From Streptomyces sp. APSN-46.1 (GTDB lineage Bacteria; Actinomycetota; Actinomycetes; Streptomycetales; Streptomycetaceae): a stretch of DNA of 64,000 nucleotides. The translations under genes were made by a program, and so were the position numbers. Of this stretch, positions 8,495 through 17,600 are shown one piece after another. Where the stretch lies: positions 744,001 to 808,000 of the forward strand of contig NZ_JALGRF010000001.1 of assembly GCF_022815725.1 (NCBI RefSeq), in the 5' to 3' direction. Numbering within the stretch: position 1 is the first letter of the stretch; every line of letters starts with the position of its first letter. The notes under the pieces are model-generated. The model searched no databases and was not told the DNA's origin. It saw only the letters and a list, made by a program, of their open reading frames with translations.

Positions 8495-10255
8495 TCATTC
8501 CTCGCGCCGGGCCGCGCCGGCCACGGCGATGTTCAGGAACCGCGGTACGGGCCGCCCCCGGCCGCGGAAGTCCTCCGCGACCGCGGCCCGCGCCGCCGCC
8601 AGTCGTGCCTCGGGCAGCAGCACCAGTACGCTCCGCCCCGGCCGCTGCCCGGGCGGCCAGGCGCTCAACGCCCCGGCCCGGCGCGTCCGGGCCACGGCCC
8701 GGGCCAGCTCCGCCGGCCGGTCCGCCGGGTCCCCGCGTACGGCCAGCAGCACCAGCCGCGCGCCCGAAGCGGCCGGGTCGAAGACGACGTACCGCTGCCG
8801 CCGCCTCGGCCCCGCGCCCACCAGCAGCGCCCGGCCGGGCCGGCCGAAGAGCGCCGCCCGGCGCAGTGCGTCGTCCCCGTCGGGCAGGGCGTCGGCCAGC
8901 AGCCGGGCCACCTGCGCGCGGTCCGGCTGCCGCTCCGGACCGGTGTGCGCGTCGGCCACCGCCAGTGCGATCGCGCAGTCGGTGGGCTCCGCCGTGGCCA
9001 GTCCGGCGGCCGCTGTGAGCGAGCCCTGCACGTGCAGGTCGGTCCCGCCGCGGCCGTGACCGGCCCGGGCCAGCGCCCGTAGCACCGCGTACGGCCGCAC
9101 GGCCCAGTCGGGGGCGTCTGGCGGCGGCCCGGACAGGGTCAGCGGCAGATCGCAGCTGTCGGCGGGGTGGGCGAGGGAGCTCAGCCGCACGAGCCCGTCG
9201 TCGCGCGGGGCCGCGGCGGCGGCCGTGGGCCAGCCGGCCGCCGCGACGAGCCCGGGCGAGCCGAGGTGGAAGGCGTACGGGGCACTCCACACCGCGGCCG
9301 GGGGCCTCCCGTGCGCGGCCTCCAGGGCGTAGGCGACGAGCCGGAACAGCGGATCGGCGGTGGCCCGCCGCGCCAGGTCGCCTCCGGCGGGGTGGGCGGG
9401 GTGGGCGGTGCCCCTGCGACCGGGGTCGGCCAGTTCGGCACCGGCGGGGTCGGTGGTGCGCGCCGTGCCCTGGTAGCCGGGGCCAGCGAGGTCGCCTCCG
9501 GCGGGATGGGCGGTGTGAGCGATGCCCTTGCGGCCGGGGCCAGCCAGGTCGCCTACGGCGGGATGGGCGGTGTGAGCGGTGCCCTTGCGGCCGGGGCCAG
9601 CCAGGTCGCCTACGGCGGGATGGGCGGTGTGAGCGGTGCCCTTGCGGCCGGGGCCTGCCAGTTCGACACCGGCGGGGTGGGCAGTTTGAGCGGTGCCCTT
9701 GCGGCCGGGGCCGACCAGGTCACACCCGGCAAGATGGGCGGTGTCGGCGATGCCCTTGCGGCCGGGGCCAGCCAGTTCGGCACCGGCGGGATGGGCGGTG
9801 TCGGCGATGCCCTTGCGGCCGGGGCCGACCAGATCGCCTCCGGCGGGATGGGCGGTGTGAGCGGTGCACTCGCGGCCGGGGCCAGCCAAGTCGCCTCCGG
9901 CGGGATGGGCGGTGTGAGCGGTGCCCTCCCGGCCGGGGCCAGCCAAGTCGCCCCCGGCGGGATGGGCGGTGCCGGCGGTGCACTCACGGCCGGGGCCGGC
10001 CAGTTCGGCACCGGCGGGATGGGCGGTGTCGGCGGTGCCCTGGCGGCCGGGGCTGGCCAGGTCGCCTCCGGCGGGGTCGGTGGTGCGTGCGGTGCCCTGG
10101 TAGTCGGGGGCGGCCAGGTCGCCCCCGGCAGGGGCGGCGGCCCCTGGGGTGCCCGGGCGGCCGGTATCGGGTATGTCGCCTCGGACAGGGGTCACGGCCG
10201 GCCCGTCGGGCGGGGGCCGGTGGGCGGGGCCGCCGGCACCGGTCGCGGGCGTCAC
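8495..10255 (-). CDS. GHMP-kinase (galactokinase)-like protein with thirteen 19-residue repeats, probably non-catalytic
   Basis: A 586-residue protein starting at GTG 10255, which overlaps the stop of the methyltransferase gene as GTGA. Residues 42-288 are thirteen tandem copies of a 19-residue unit (consensus PAGGDLAGPGRKGTAHTAH). Residues about 295-586 follow the galactokinase pattern: AVWSAPYAFHLGSPG at the position of the APGRVNLIGEH motif, WAVRPYAVLRALARAGH, a GTDLHVQGSLTAAAGL segment in place of GAGLSSSAA, and a final PRFLNIAVAGAARR like the family's C-terminus. The ATP-binding serine loop and the GGGFGG motif are missing, so kinase activity is doubtful. It could be a structural or sugar-binding partner for the adjacent glycosyltransferase (inference). 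Confidence 0.75.
   Translation of the reverse strand: MTPATGAGGPAHRPPPDGPAVTPVRGDIPDTGRPGTPGAAAPAGGDLAAPDYQGTARTTDPAGGDLASPGRQGTADTAHPAGAELAGPGRECTAGTAHPAGGDLAGPGREGTAHTAHPAGGDLAGPGRECTAHTAHPAGGDLVGPGRKGIADTAHPAGAELAGPGRKGIADTAHLAGCDLVGPGRKGTAQTAHPAGVELAGPGRKGTAHTAHPAVGDLAGPGRKGTAHTAHPAVGDLAGPGRKGIAHTAHPAGGDLAGPGYQGTARTTDPAGAELADPGRRGTAHPAHPAGGDLARRATADPLFRLVAYALEAAHGRPPAAVWSAPYAFHLGSPGLVAAAGWPTAAAAAPRDDGLVRLSSLAHPADSCDLPLTLSGPPPDAPDWAVRPYAVLRALARAGHGRGGTDLHVQGSLTAAAGLATAEPTDCAIALAVADAHTGPERQPDRAQVARLLADALPDGDDALRRAALFGRPGRALLVGAGPRRRQRYVVFDPAASGARLVLLAVRGDPADRPAELARAVARTRRAGALSAWPPGQRPGRSVLVLLPEARLAAARAAVAEDFRGRGRPVPRFLNIAVAGAARREE
9392..10132 (-). repeat. 13 x 57-bp in-frame tandem repeat
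   Basis: Thirteen copies of a 57-base unit, plus a partial fourteenth, encode 19-residue repeats inside the GHMP-like protein. Copies 1 and 12 share the same variant (YQGTARTTD), which suggests past duplication of a block. All copies keep frame, so selection or recent expansion maintains the reading frame. Copy number may vary between strains. Confidence 0.9.
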
Positions 10256-12126
10256 CGGGTGTCCTTGCGGGCCAGCAGGCGGTAGGCGTTGCCGCCGTCC
10301 GTGTGGCGGGCCGACGCCGTGCGCAGCGCGTCGAGGGCCGCCGCGGCGGCGAAGAACGGGAGCGCGGCCACCCGCACGGCACCGGCGACGGCCCGCGTGC
10401 GGGGCGTGGGCGGCGGTCCCCACGGCCGCTCGGGTTCCGGGGCCAGGCGGGTCGCGGTGAGGGCCACCGCGCCGAAGAAGTCGTTGCCCTGGTGGGCCGG
10501 GCCGTGCTCCTCGGCCAGGACCGTGAACCCCCGGTCGGTCAGCGCCTCGTGCAGGTTCGCGGCCGGGATCAGGTGCTGGTGCTGCGGCTGGAACCAGGGA
10601 AGCCACGCCGGGCCGAGGAGCCTGGCCATGCGCGACTGCGGATCAGGAAGCTCTATGGCCAGGTATCCGCCGGGGGCGAGGACGGCGGCCGCCGCGTCCA
10701 GCTCGGCGAGCGGGTCCCGGGTGTGCTCCAGGTAGTGGTACATGCTGACGACCTCGTACTGGTCCGCCAGCTTCGACGCGAACTCCGGGAACTGCCCCTG
10801 GTATCCGGTGTGCACCCAGCCGCGGCGTTCGGCCTCGCGGACACCGTCGCCCATGTCCAGCCCGTCGAACCGGGTATGCGGCCAGACCGCCCGCGCCGCG
10901 TTGCAGAAGTGGCCGTGCCCGGTCCCGACATCGAGCCAGGACCGGGGCTCGACATGGGGGCGGAGCATTTCGGCGCGCGCCCGGTAGGCCGCGCCCAGCC
11001 GCCCGAAGACCGTGCCCGCACCCGCGCCGCCGCGCCCGTCGTAGAAGTCGCGGTAGTAGAACTCCAGTCCCTCCAGGGTCAGTCGGGGATTCTGGAACAC
11101 GTGACCGCAGTTCCCGCAGCGCTCCAGCGTGAACCGGCCGGGCTTTGCCTGGAGCAGGTCCGGCACCCGGACCCGGACCGTGAGCCGCCGGGAGCCGCAC
11201 CACGGGCAGTCCGGGCGGCGCGGTTCGAGGAACCGGTCGGTGCCGGCGGCCAGGTCGGCCCGGTAGGCCGCGGCCCGGGCGGTGTCCGGTCCCTCACCCC
11301 GGTCGCGGGCGGCCGCCGCGGCCGTACGCAGGGCGGCGGCGAGGGAGCACGCCGGCCGGGCGGCGGTGGCTCGGGCCAGGTCGTGGGGGCGCAGCGGGGA
11401 GCCGGGCCCGCCGAGGGCGAGGTACGGCTGAAGCCAGTACAGCCCGGCCGCGGCGGCGCCCCACCGGCCCTGGCGTACGGCGGCGCCCGCGAGCAGCGCC
11501 AGCCCGCACAGCTGCGCGGCCGCGAGCGCTCCGGGCGGCAGCCCCTGGGCCCGCAGCTCGGCGGCCCGCCGCGACCCGGGTCCGGGGCGCCGGGAGGCCG
11601 CGCCGGGCCGACCGCAACTCAGCGCGGGGGCGATGGCCAGACCCGTGGCATCGGCCGCGTACTCCTTCAAACGTCGGGTGAGCGCGAGGAGTTCCGCCGG
11701 TACGGGGCGCGGCGCGCCCGGCTCCACCCCGGCCCGGGCGAGCACCTCCTCCGCGACGAGCACGGCGTAGCCGGCCCCCCGCCCTTCGCCGAGCCGGTCC
11801 TCCCGGTAGCGGGCCGGGTCCACCAGCCGCAGCAGTCCGAGCGCCCGCTCGGCGGCCAGATCCGCCGGCAGCAGGTCCAGCACGCGCAGCCCCTCCCGCT
11901 CGGCGTGCGCGCAGGCGGCGAGGAAGGTGGCCGCGTCGGGCTCGACACCCCGGGCGGTGAGCAGCCGCCACCCGGCGGCGCGCGGCACCGTACCGGCGGC
12001 GGGCGGGACCATGGGCAGCACGGGGATCGCCCGCAGCCGCCGCCGGGTGCGCACGGTGCCCGCACCGAGCGCGGCGAGCAGCACCGCCGGAACCCACCGG
12101 ACGCGCGGGAGCGGGGGTGGCATCAT
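10252..12126 (-). CDS. zinc-ribbon SAM-dependent methyltransferase with an unrecognised N-terminal half
   Basis: A 624-residue protein. ATG 12126 overlaps the glycosyltransferase stop as ATGA. Residues 1-300 have a short membrane-like start (VPAVLLAALGAG) and an Ala/Leu-rich helical region I do not recognise. Residues 307-340 form a zinc-ribbon-like pair (CPWC and CGNC). Then comes a class I methyltransferase: motif I WLDVGTGHGHF (397-407), acidic LDMGDG after beta 2, and a late APGGYLAIELPDP. The arrangement CxxC-CxxC followed by a Methyltransf_23-type domain is common among sugar or lipid methyltransferases. In this operon it probably methylates the glycosylated product or its sugar (inference). 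The large N-terminal addition is unusual. Confidence 0.8.
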   Translation of the reverse strand: MMPPPLPRVRWVPAVLLAALGAGTVRTRRRLRAIPVLPMVPPAAGTVPRAAGWRLLTARGVEPDAATFLAACAHAEREGLRVLDLLPADLAAERALGLLRLVDPARYREDRLGEGRGAGYAVLVAEEVLARAGVEPGAPRPVPAELLALTRRLKEYAADATGLAIAPALSCGRPGAASRRPGPGSRRAAELRAQGLPPGALAAAQLCGLALLAGAAVRQGRWGAAAAGLYWLQPYLALGGPGSPLRPHDLARATAARPACSLAAALRTAAAAARDRGEGPDTARAAAYRADLAAGTDRFLEPRRPDCPWCGSRRLTVRVRVPDLLQAKPGRFTLERCGNCGHVFQNPRLTLEGLEFYYRDFYDGRGGAGAGTVFGRLGAAYRARAEMLRPHVEPRSWLDVGTGHGHFCNAARAVWPHTRFDGLDMGDGVREAERRGWVHTGYQGQFPEFASKLADQYEVVSMYHYLEHTRDPLAELDAAAAVLAPGGYLAIELPDPQSRMARLLGPAWLPWFQPQHQHLIPAANLHEALTDRGFTVLAEEHGPAHQGNDFFGAVALTATRLAPEPERPWGPPPTPRTRAVAGAVRVAALPFFAAAAALDALRTASARHTDGGNAYRLLARKDTR

Positions 12127-13298
12127 ATCAGCTTCTCCAACCGGTCGGCCGCGGCGGCGGCACCGCCCGCCGCGGCGAATGAGGCCTGGATCCGCCGGGC
12201 TGCCCGGCGGGGGCCGGGGTCGTCCAGCACGGCCGTGAGCGCGTCGCGCAGTTCCTCGGCCCGGGTCCTGCCGAACCGGACCCGGATCCCGGCCCCGGCT
12301 TCGACGACCTGCCGGGCGACGATCGGCTGGTCGTCCCGGATCGGAGCGATCACCAGCGGCAGCCCGTGCGCGAGGGCCTCGCACACGGTGTTGTGGCCGC
12401 CGTGGCAGAGCACCGCGTCCAGATGCGGCAGCAGATCCAGCTGGGGGACCCTCTCCCGGAGCAGCAAATGGCCGGGCGGGTCCCCGATCAGGGAGGCGGG
12501 GGCCGCCAGCACCAGCTGTGCCCGGTCGGCGAGCCGTTCGGCGGCGCCGAGCACCGCGCGGTAGAAGCGGCCGCCCGCTTCCTGGTTGAGGGTGCCCAGC
12601 GACACCAGTACCCGCCGGCGCGCCGGGTCCAGGCGCTGCCAGGGGAAATCGGGAGCGGCCGGACGGGCGCCCAACGCGGGTCCGACGAAGGCGTAGTGCG
12701 GCGGGAACTCCTCGCCTCCTCCCACGAGTTCGGGAGTGGAGAAGACGAGCACCAGCCGGTCCGAGAACCGCGGGTCCCAGCTGCCGCCATCGGCCTCTCC
12801 CGCGTCCTCGAACTCCGCGAGCAGGCCGCCGATCTGCTCGGCCACCCACTCCCCGACCTTCGGGAAGTCCGCAAAGGGCCGGGTGAGTTCGGCGGAGGTG
12901 CTGGCGGACGTGGCCCACGGGACGCCGAGCCGCCGGGCGACCAGCGGTCCGGCCAGGGCCTGCTGGTCGGCGACCAGCACATCCGGCTCGAAGGTGCGCA
13001 CCGCCCGGGTCACGCCCGGCACCATCGCCCGGGCGAGCGGCACCAGCGCCTCCTCCCAGAGGAAGCGCAGCGCCGCGACCCCGCGCAGATCGCGCCAGCG
13101 TTCGTGCAGCGCGGTGTAGGAGCTGCCCGCTCCCTCGCCGGCCGGCAGGATCCGGGCGCGCGCGGGCAGCAGGCCGGCGAGTACGGAGGCCGGACCGGTC
13201 CAGGCGATCTCGTGTCCCCGGGCGGCCAGTTCGGCCCCGACGGCCACCGTCGGATTGACGTGCCCCGCCAGTGGCGGGACCGTGAAGAGCACCCTCAT
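12123..13298 (-). CDS. GT1-family glycosyltransferase (MGT/UGT type)
   Basis: A 391-residue GT-B fold glycosyltransferase. The N-terminal acceptor domain starts MRVLFTVPPLAGHVNPTVAV, typical of macrolide-type enzymes. The C-terminal nucleotide-sugar domain has VLVSLGTLNQE and the donor-binding motif HGGHNTVCEALAHGLPLV with the following DDQPIVARQV. It overlaps the hydrolase upstream and the methyltransferase downstream by four bases each (ATGA), so it is translated with them. It should move a sugar from a nucleotide donor to a hydroxyl or carboxyl group of the polyketide-derived lipid. The donor cannot be inferred because no sugar-biosynthesis genes are in the window. Confidence 0.9.
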   Translation of the reverse strand: MRVLFTVPPLAGHVNPTVAVGAELAARGHEIAWTGPASVLAGLLPARARILPAGEGAGSSYTALHERWRDLRGVAALRFLWEEALVPLARAMVPGVTRAVRTFEPDVLVADQQALAGPLVARRLGVPWATSASTSAELTRPFADFPKVGEWVAEQIGGLLAEFEDAGEADGGSWDPRFSDRLVLVFSTPELVGGGEEFPPHYAFVGPALGARPAAPDFPWQRLDPARRRVLVSLGTLNQEAGGRFYRAVLGAAERLADRAQLVLAAPASLIGDPPGHLLLRERVPQLDLLPHLDAVLCHGGHNTVCEALAHGLPLVIAPIRDDQPIVARQVVEAGAGIRVRFGRTRAEELRDALTAVLDDPGPRRAARRIQASFAAAGGAAAAADRLEKLI

Positions 13299-14128
13299 GG
13301 GACCAGAGCTCCCGCCCGTGGCGTTCGCGCGGCCAGGTCGGCCGTCGCGTCGAGATGGGCCAGTACGGTCTTGCGCAGGGTCCCGCTGCTCTCCTTGAGC
13401 ACGTCGTGTCCCAGGCCCGGAAGGATCTCGATGGAGGTGACCCGCGGGGCGTGCCGGGCCAGTTCCCGTGCTCCCGGAACGAGTTCGGAGTGTTCGCCGC
13501 AGACGATCAGGACCGGGCAGCGCAGCCGGGCGTAGTCGGACGGGGTGAAGGTGCGGCTTCCGGCGATGTCGTCGATCAGCGAGGTGCGGTTGAGGAGATC
13601 GTCGGCGATGGCCGTGAGGTGGGCGGCCTTGCGCAGCCGCAAGGTGAGCAGCTCGGCGGGGACCGGGGTGTCCTCGAGACTCAGCGCGGCGGCCGACAGG
13701 GTGTCCAGCATGTTCTCCACCCAGGCGCCGCCGAGCGGGGGTTCGAGGAGGGTGAGCCCGGCGACGAGGTCGGGCCGGGCCAGGGCGGCGTGCAGCGCGA
13801 GGGTGCCGCCGTAGCTGTTGCCGACCAGGTGGACCGGGCGCCCGGCGAGGTCCAGCGCGCCGAGCAGCGCGAAGAGGTCCCGTACGGCCGTGCGGCTGTC
13901 GTATCCGGTGGCCGGGCGCTCGGTGCGGCCGTGGCCTCGCAGATCGTAGAGGACGGTCTCGTGCCCGGCCCGGGCCACCGGTACGGCCAGGGGACAGTAG
14001 AAGGAGGACAGGTTGTCGACGACCAGCCCGTGGAGGAACACCACGACGGGCCGGCCGGGGCCGGCGGCCCCGGTGGCCGGGAGCCGCTGGACGTGGAAGC
14101 GGAGCGAGCCCGCGAGGACGAAGGCCAT
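13295..14128 (-). CDS. alpha/beta hydrolase, possible chain-releasing or editing thioesterase
   Basis: A 277-residue alpha/beta-hydrolase. The oxyanion region is FLHGLVVDN, the nucleophile elbow is GNSYGG, the acid lies near CGEHSELVP and the histidine in GLGHDVL. ATG 14128 is chosen because it lies seven bases beyond the ACP stop; longer open frame upstream is Pro/Arg-rich and overlaps the ACP gene. The polyketide synthases here have no visible thioesterase domain, and this enzyme sits directly after the free ACP, so it is the best candidate to release the acyl chain. That role is inferred from position. Confidence 0.82.
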   Translation of the reverse strand: MAFVLAGSLRFHVQRLPATGAAGPGRPVVVFLHGLVVDNLSSFYCPLAVPVARAGHETVLYDLRGHGRTERPATGYDSRTAVRDLFALLGALDLAGRPVHLVGNSYGGTLALHAALARPDLVAGLTLLEPPLGGAWVENMLDTLSAAALSLEDTPVPAELLTLRLRKAAHLTAIADDLLNRTSLIDDIAGSRTFTPSDYARLRCPVLIVCGEHSELVPGARELARHAPRVTSIEILPGLGHDVLKESSGTLRKTVLAHLDATADLAARTPRAGALVP

Positions 14129-14135
14129 GGCGGGC

Positions 14136-14618
14136 TCAGCCGGCCGACGCGGGTACGGCGGACACGTCGGCCACGGGCGCGGCGGGGGACGGCGTGCCGG
14201 GGGCGGTCGCGGCGGGGGCTGACGTGCCTGGCGCGGGCGCGGCGGGGGCTGGCGCGGCGGGCGTGGTCGTGGCGGGCTGAGGGACGGGTGGCGTGGTGAG
14301 GGGCGCGGTGAGGGGTGCGGTGGCCGCCGAGGACCGCGCGAGGGAGGCGTGCGTGATCCGGCCGATGTGTGTGACGAGTTCACCGACGGACATGGCGAGG
14401 ATGGCGTCCATGTCCTTCTCCGCCAGGAAGCCCATCAGGTCCACGTCGGCGCCGTAGCGATGGTGCAGCAGCTCGGCGAGCGCGACGAACTCGACGCTCT
14501 CCAGAGCGAGATCCTCGTTGAACGTCGTCTTCATCGTGACCTCCTCCGCGAGCAGGTACTCGTCGCCGACGATCTCCACGAGCATCGAGGTGATCTCGGC
14601 GAGGATGTCAGGTGCCAT
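14136..14618 (-). CDS. stand-alone acyl carrier protein with Ala/Pro/Thr tail
   Basis: A 160-residue protein. Residues 1-85 form an acyl carrier protein with the phosphopantetheine attachment site in DLALESVEFVAL, Ser41. Residues about 95-160 are a low-complexity tail of Ala, Pro and Thr, longer than in ordinary free ACPs. The start overlaps the end of PKS 2 by 11 bases, which implies translational coupling. PKS 2 contains no visible ACP, so this protein probably serves its ketosynthase and dehydratase or hands the chain to the hydrolase. Confidence 0.9.
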   Translation of the reverse strand: MAPDILAEITSMLVEIVGDEYLLAEEVTMKTTFNEDLALESVEFVALAELLHHRYGADVDLMGFLAEKDMDAILAMSVGELVTHIGRITHASLARSSAATAPLTAPLTTPPVPQPATTTPAAPAPAAPAPGTSAPAATAPGTPSPAAPVADVSAVPASAG

Positions 14619-17600
14619 GACGGGCCTCCGTGAGGGGGAAGGGGACGGGGGACGCCGCCGCGGGGCCGACGGTCCAGGCGACGACGTGGTCGAGCGGCGC
14701 GAGGGTGAGCAGGGTGGTGCGGACCGGGTACGTGCGCCCGTCGGGAGACCGCACCGACAGACCGCCGCAGTCCGGGCTTTCGGCGTCCTCGGTCACCCGC
14801 CACGCGCGGGGCCGGCCGCCGAGCCCGGTGCCCTCCGCCTTGGCGGCGGCCTCCTTGGCGCACCACAGGGCGGTCAGCGCGGCCGGCAGGCCGGTGCCCT
14901 CGCGGACGGCCAGCCCTTCGGCGAGTCGGATCTCGTCCGGGCCGAGGGCGATGCGGACCAGCGCGTCCGGGTCGGCGGTCACCGGCTCCACGTCGATGCC
15001 GACCGCCCGGGAGGGGTGAGCGAGAGCGACCGCGATCCGGTCCTTGTGCGCGATCGACAGCCGCAGGCCTCCGGTCAGCGGTCCCCGGGCCAGCGGGCGG
15101 CCCGCCGGATCGTTTCCGATCGGCACTTCCACCGGGAACACCGGACCGGCTCCGGCGTCCCACAACGCCTGGCGCAGCGCGTCCTTGGCCGCGATCCGGC
15201 CCAGCAGCCAGGGATCCCGGGCACGCGGCGACAGCCGCTCGTAGGCCGCCCGTTCGGCGGCGCCGAGGTAGCGGCGCATCACCAGCTCCCGCGAGGCGGG
15301 GTCGCTCCAGCGCCGGCGGGCCAGGCACCAGCCCTCGGGCCGGGGCTCGCCGATGCCGCACACCTCCGGGGTGAACTTCATCGGCCAGACCCGCTCGTCG
15401 GCGCCGAAGCGCCGGTACGTCCACCCCTCGATCCGCGCCCACACCTCGCCGGTGGCCCGGCGCAGCTCGATGTCACCGCGTACGGTGACGGCGCGCACCT
15501 CGCGGATGCGGGCGGTGGCGGCGACCAGCTCCCTCGGGGCCGGCGGGGGGCCGAAGAAGCGGACGCGGTCCACGGTGGCCGGGAACACCAGCCGGTCCAC
15601 CGGCAGCCGCAGCTGCATCCAGTGCCCGAACAGCTGCCCGGCGGCGTCGAGCAGCGCGCCCGGATCGGGAAGCGCCCGCAGGACCCCCGCGATGCCGTCC
15701 GCGCCCACGGACCGCACCTCGTGCACCCCGGCGAAGCGGGGGCCGTGGAACATCCACCGGTCCCGGTACAGCGCCTCCGCGCTGACGGGGGCGGGCTCCG
15801 GGTCGCGCAGGGACGTGGGGTCGGGCGCGGGCGGCTCCCCGTAGCGCGGGCCGAGCAGCACGACCACGCTCGCGTACTCCCCGAGGGCGACGCGCGTCCG
15901 GCCGGGCCCATCGCCGCGGACGGTGACCTCGACGTCCACGGCCGGCTCGACGGCGAGCCACCGCAGGGCCCGTACGTCCTCGTAGCCGATGACGGCGAGG
16001 CCGGGCGGGGCGTACCGCAGGGCGGCCTCGGCGGCCAGCTCCAGCATGGTGGTCATGGGCACGACCGGGAACCGGTCGGAGTCCTCCGGCCAGCCGTCGG
16101 GCTGGAGGTACACGCAGTGGTCCCGTACGGAGGGCAGCGCGGCGAGGGACAGCCGCAGGAGTTCCTTCCCCGTGGCCCTTCCCGCACCGTGGTGGGCCGG
16201 CTCCGCGGGCACCGCCGCATCCGGCGGGCGTACGGCCGACCAGGCCTCGGTGACGCTCCGGGCGGCCGCGCCGGTGTCGGCGAGCACCGCGTCCAGGGCG
16301 GACAGCAGGACCGGCCGGGGACCGGCCGGCTCCGCCGGTGTCGGTGGGGCCTGCGGGGTCTCCAGGCTCGGCGGGCTCGGCAGGGTCGGCGGGCTCGGCG
16401 GGCTTGGCAGGCTCGGCGGGCTTGGCGGGCCCTGCGGGCTCGGCAGGGTCGGCGGACTCGGCGGGCTCTGCGCGCTCGGCGGGCTCGGCAGGCCCTGCGC
16501 GCTCGGCACATCTTGCGGGTTCGGCGGGTTCGGCGGGGTCTGCGGGCTCGGCAGGCCCTGCGGGCTCGGCGGGTTCGGCAGGTTCGGCGCGCTCGGCAAG
16601 CTCGGCAGGCCCTGCGCGCTCGGCAGACCTTGCGGGCTCGGCGGGTTCGGCGTCAGGAGGCCGGTTAGGGAGGCCCGGGCGGACTCGCCGAGGCGGACCA
16701 GCGGAGAACCGAGGTCCAGGGGCATGCCGCGGCCGGTACCGGGGCCGGAACCCCGCCCGGGGCTGGAGCTGGGCCCCGGACCGGTGGGCGCGGCCCGCGG
16801 GCCGCGGCGGCCGGCGGCCGGGGCGGCAGACGGCGCCGCTGCGCCCGCGGCGGTACCCGCTCCGGCCAGCCGGTCCCAGCGCGGGGCGTGCCCCTCGGCC
16901 CAGAGCGCGGCGCACGCGCGACGCAGCGCAGCCAGCCCGCCGAGGCGTGGAGAGGAGGCGGCCACCGAGAGGTGGGGGTGTTCGCGCAGGGTGTCCTCGA
17001 CGAACCCCGGCAGGCTGCCGGGGCCCAGCGTCACGAAGCTCCGGACGCCCTCGTCCTCGTAGAGCCGCAGGATCAGCTCGCGGAAGCGGACCGGCTCCAG
17101 GAGGTGGCGGACCACCAGCTCCCGTACGTCGCCGGGCGCGGAGGGGAACGGCGCGCACGTGGTCGCCGACCAGACGGGGAGGGAGCCGGCCCGCGGCGGC
17201 AGCCGCTCGAAGGCGGCCCGGACCTGGCCCAGGTACGGCTCCCACATCGGGGTGTGGAATCCCGAGCGGAAGGGCAGCTCCTGGCCGAGCACCCCATCGG
17301 CGCGCAACCGGGCGACCACGGAGGCGACTTGGCCGGGATCCCCGCATATCACCGACTGGTGCGGGCAGTTGTCGTGGCTGACCACGACCCGGTCCAGGCC
17401 GTGGAGCGCCGCCTCCGCCCGCCGCGCACCGCAGCCCAGCGCCGCGTACACGAGATCCGGGACCAGCAGGTCGCCCGGCCGCAGCGAGGCGAGGAAGGTG
17501 TCGGCCGCTTCCCGCGGATACATGCCGGCGGCCACCATCGCCGCCCACTCCCCCAGGCTGTGGCCCGCCAGTACCTCGGCCTCGATGCCGAGCCCGGGCA

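Noticed and set aside
9392..10132. Possible CRISPR array
   Set aside because: Units are 57 bases, adjacent without unique spacers, and encode protein in frame.
9167..10285. Long open frame on the plus strand made of GGVGGALAAGA-like repeats
   Set aside because: It is the complement of the in-frame repeat array in the GHMP-like gene. A repeat free of stops on one strand is easily free of stops on the other, and no start or ribosome binding site supports it.
16338..17381. Plus-strand frame rich in SAGSAG repeats
   Set aside because: Complement of the Pro/Ser linker of PKS 2.
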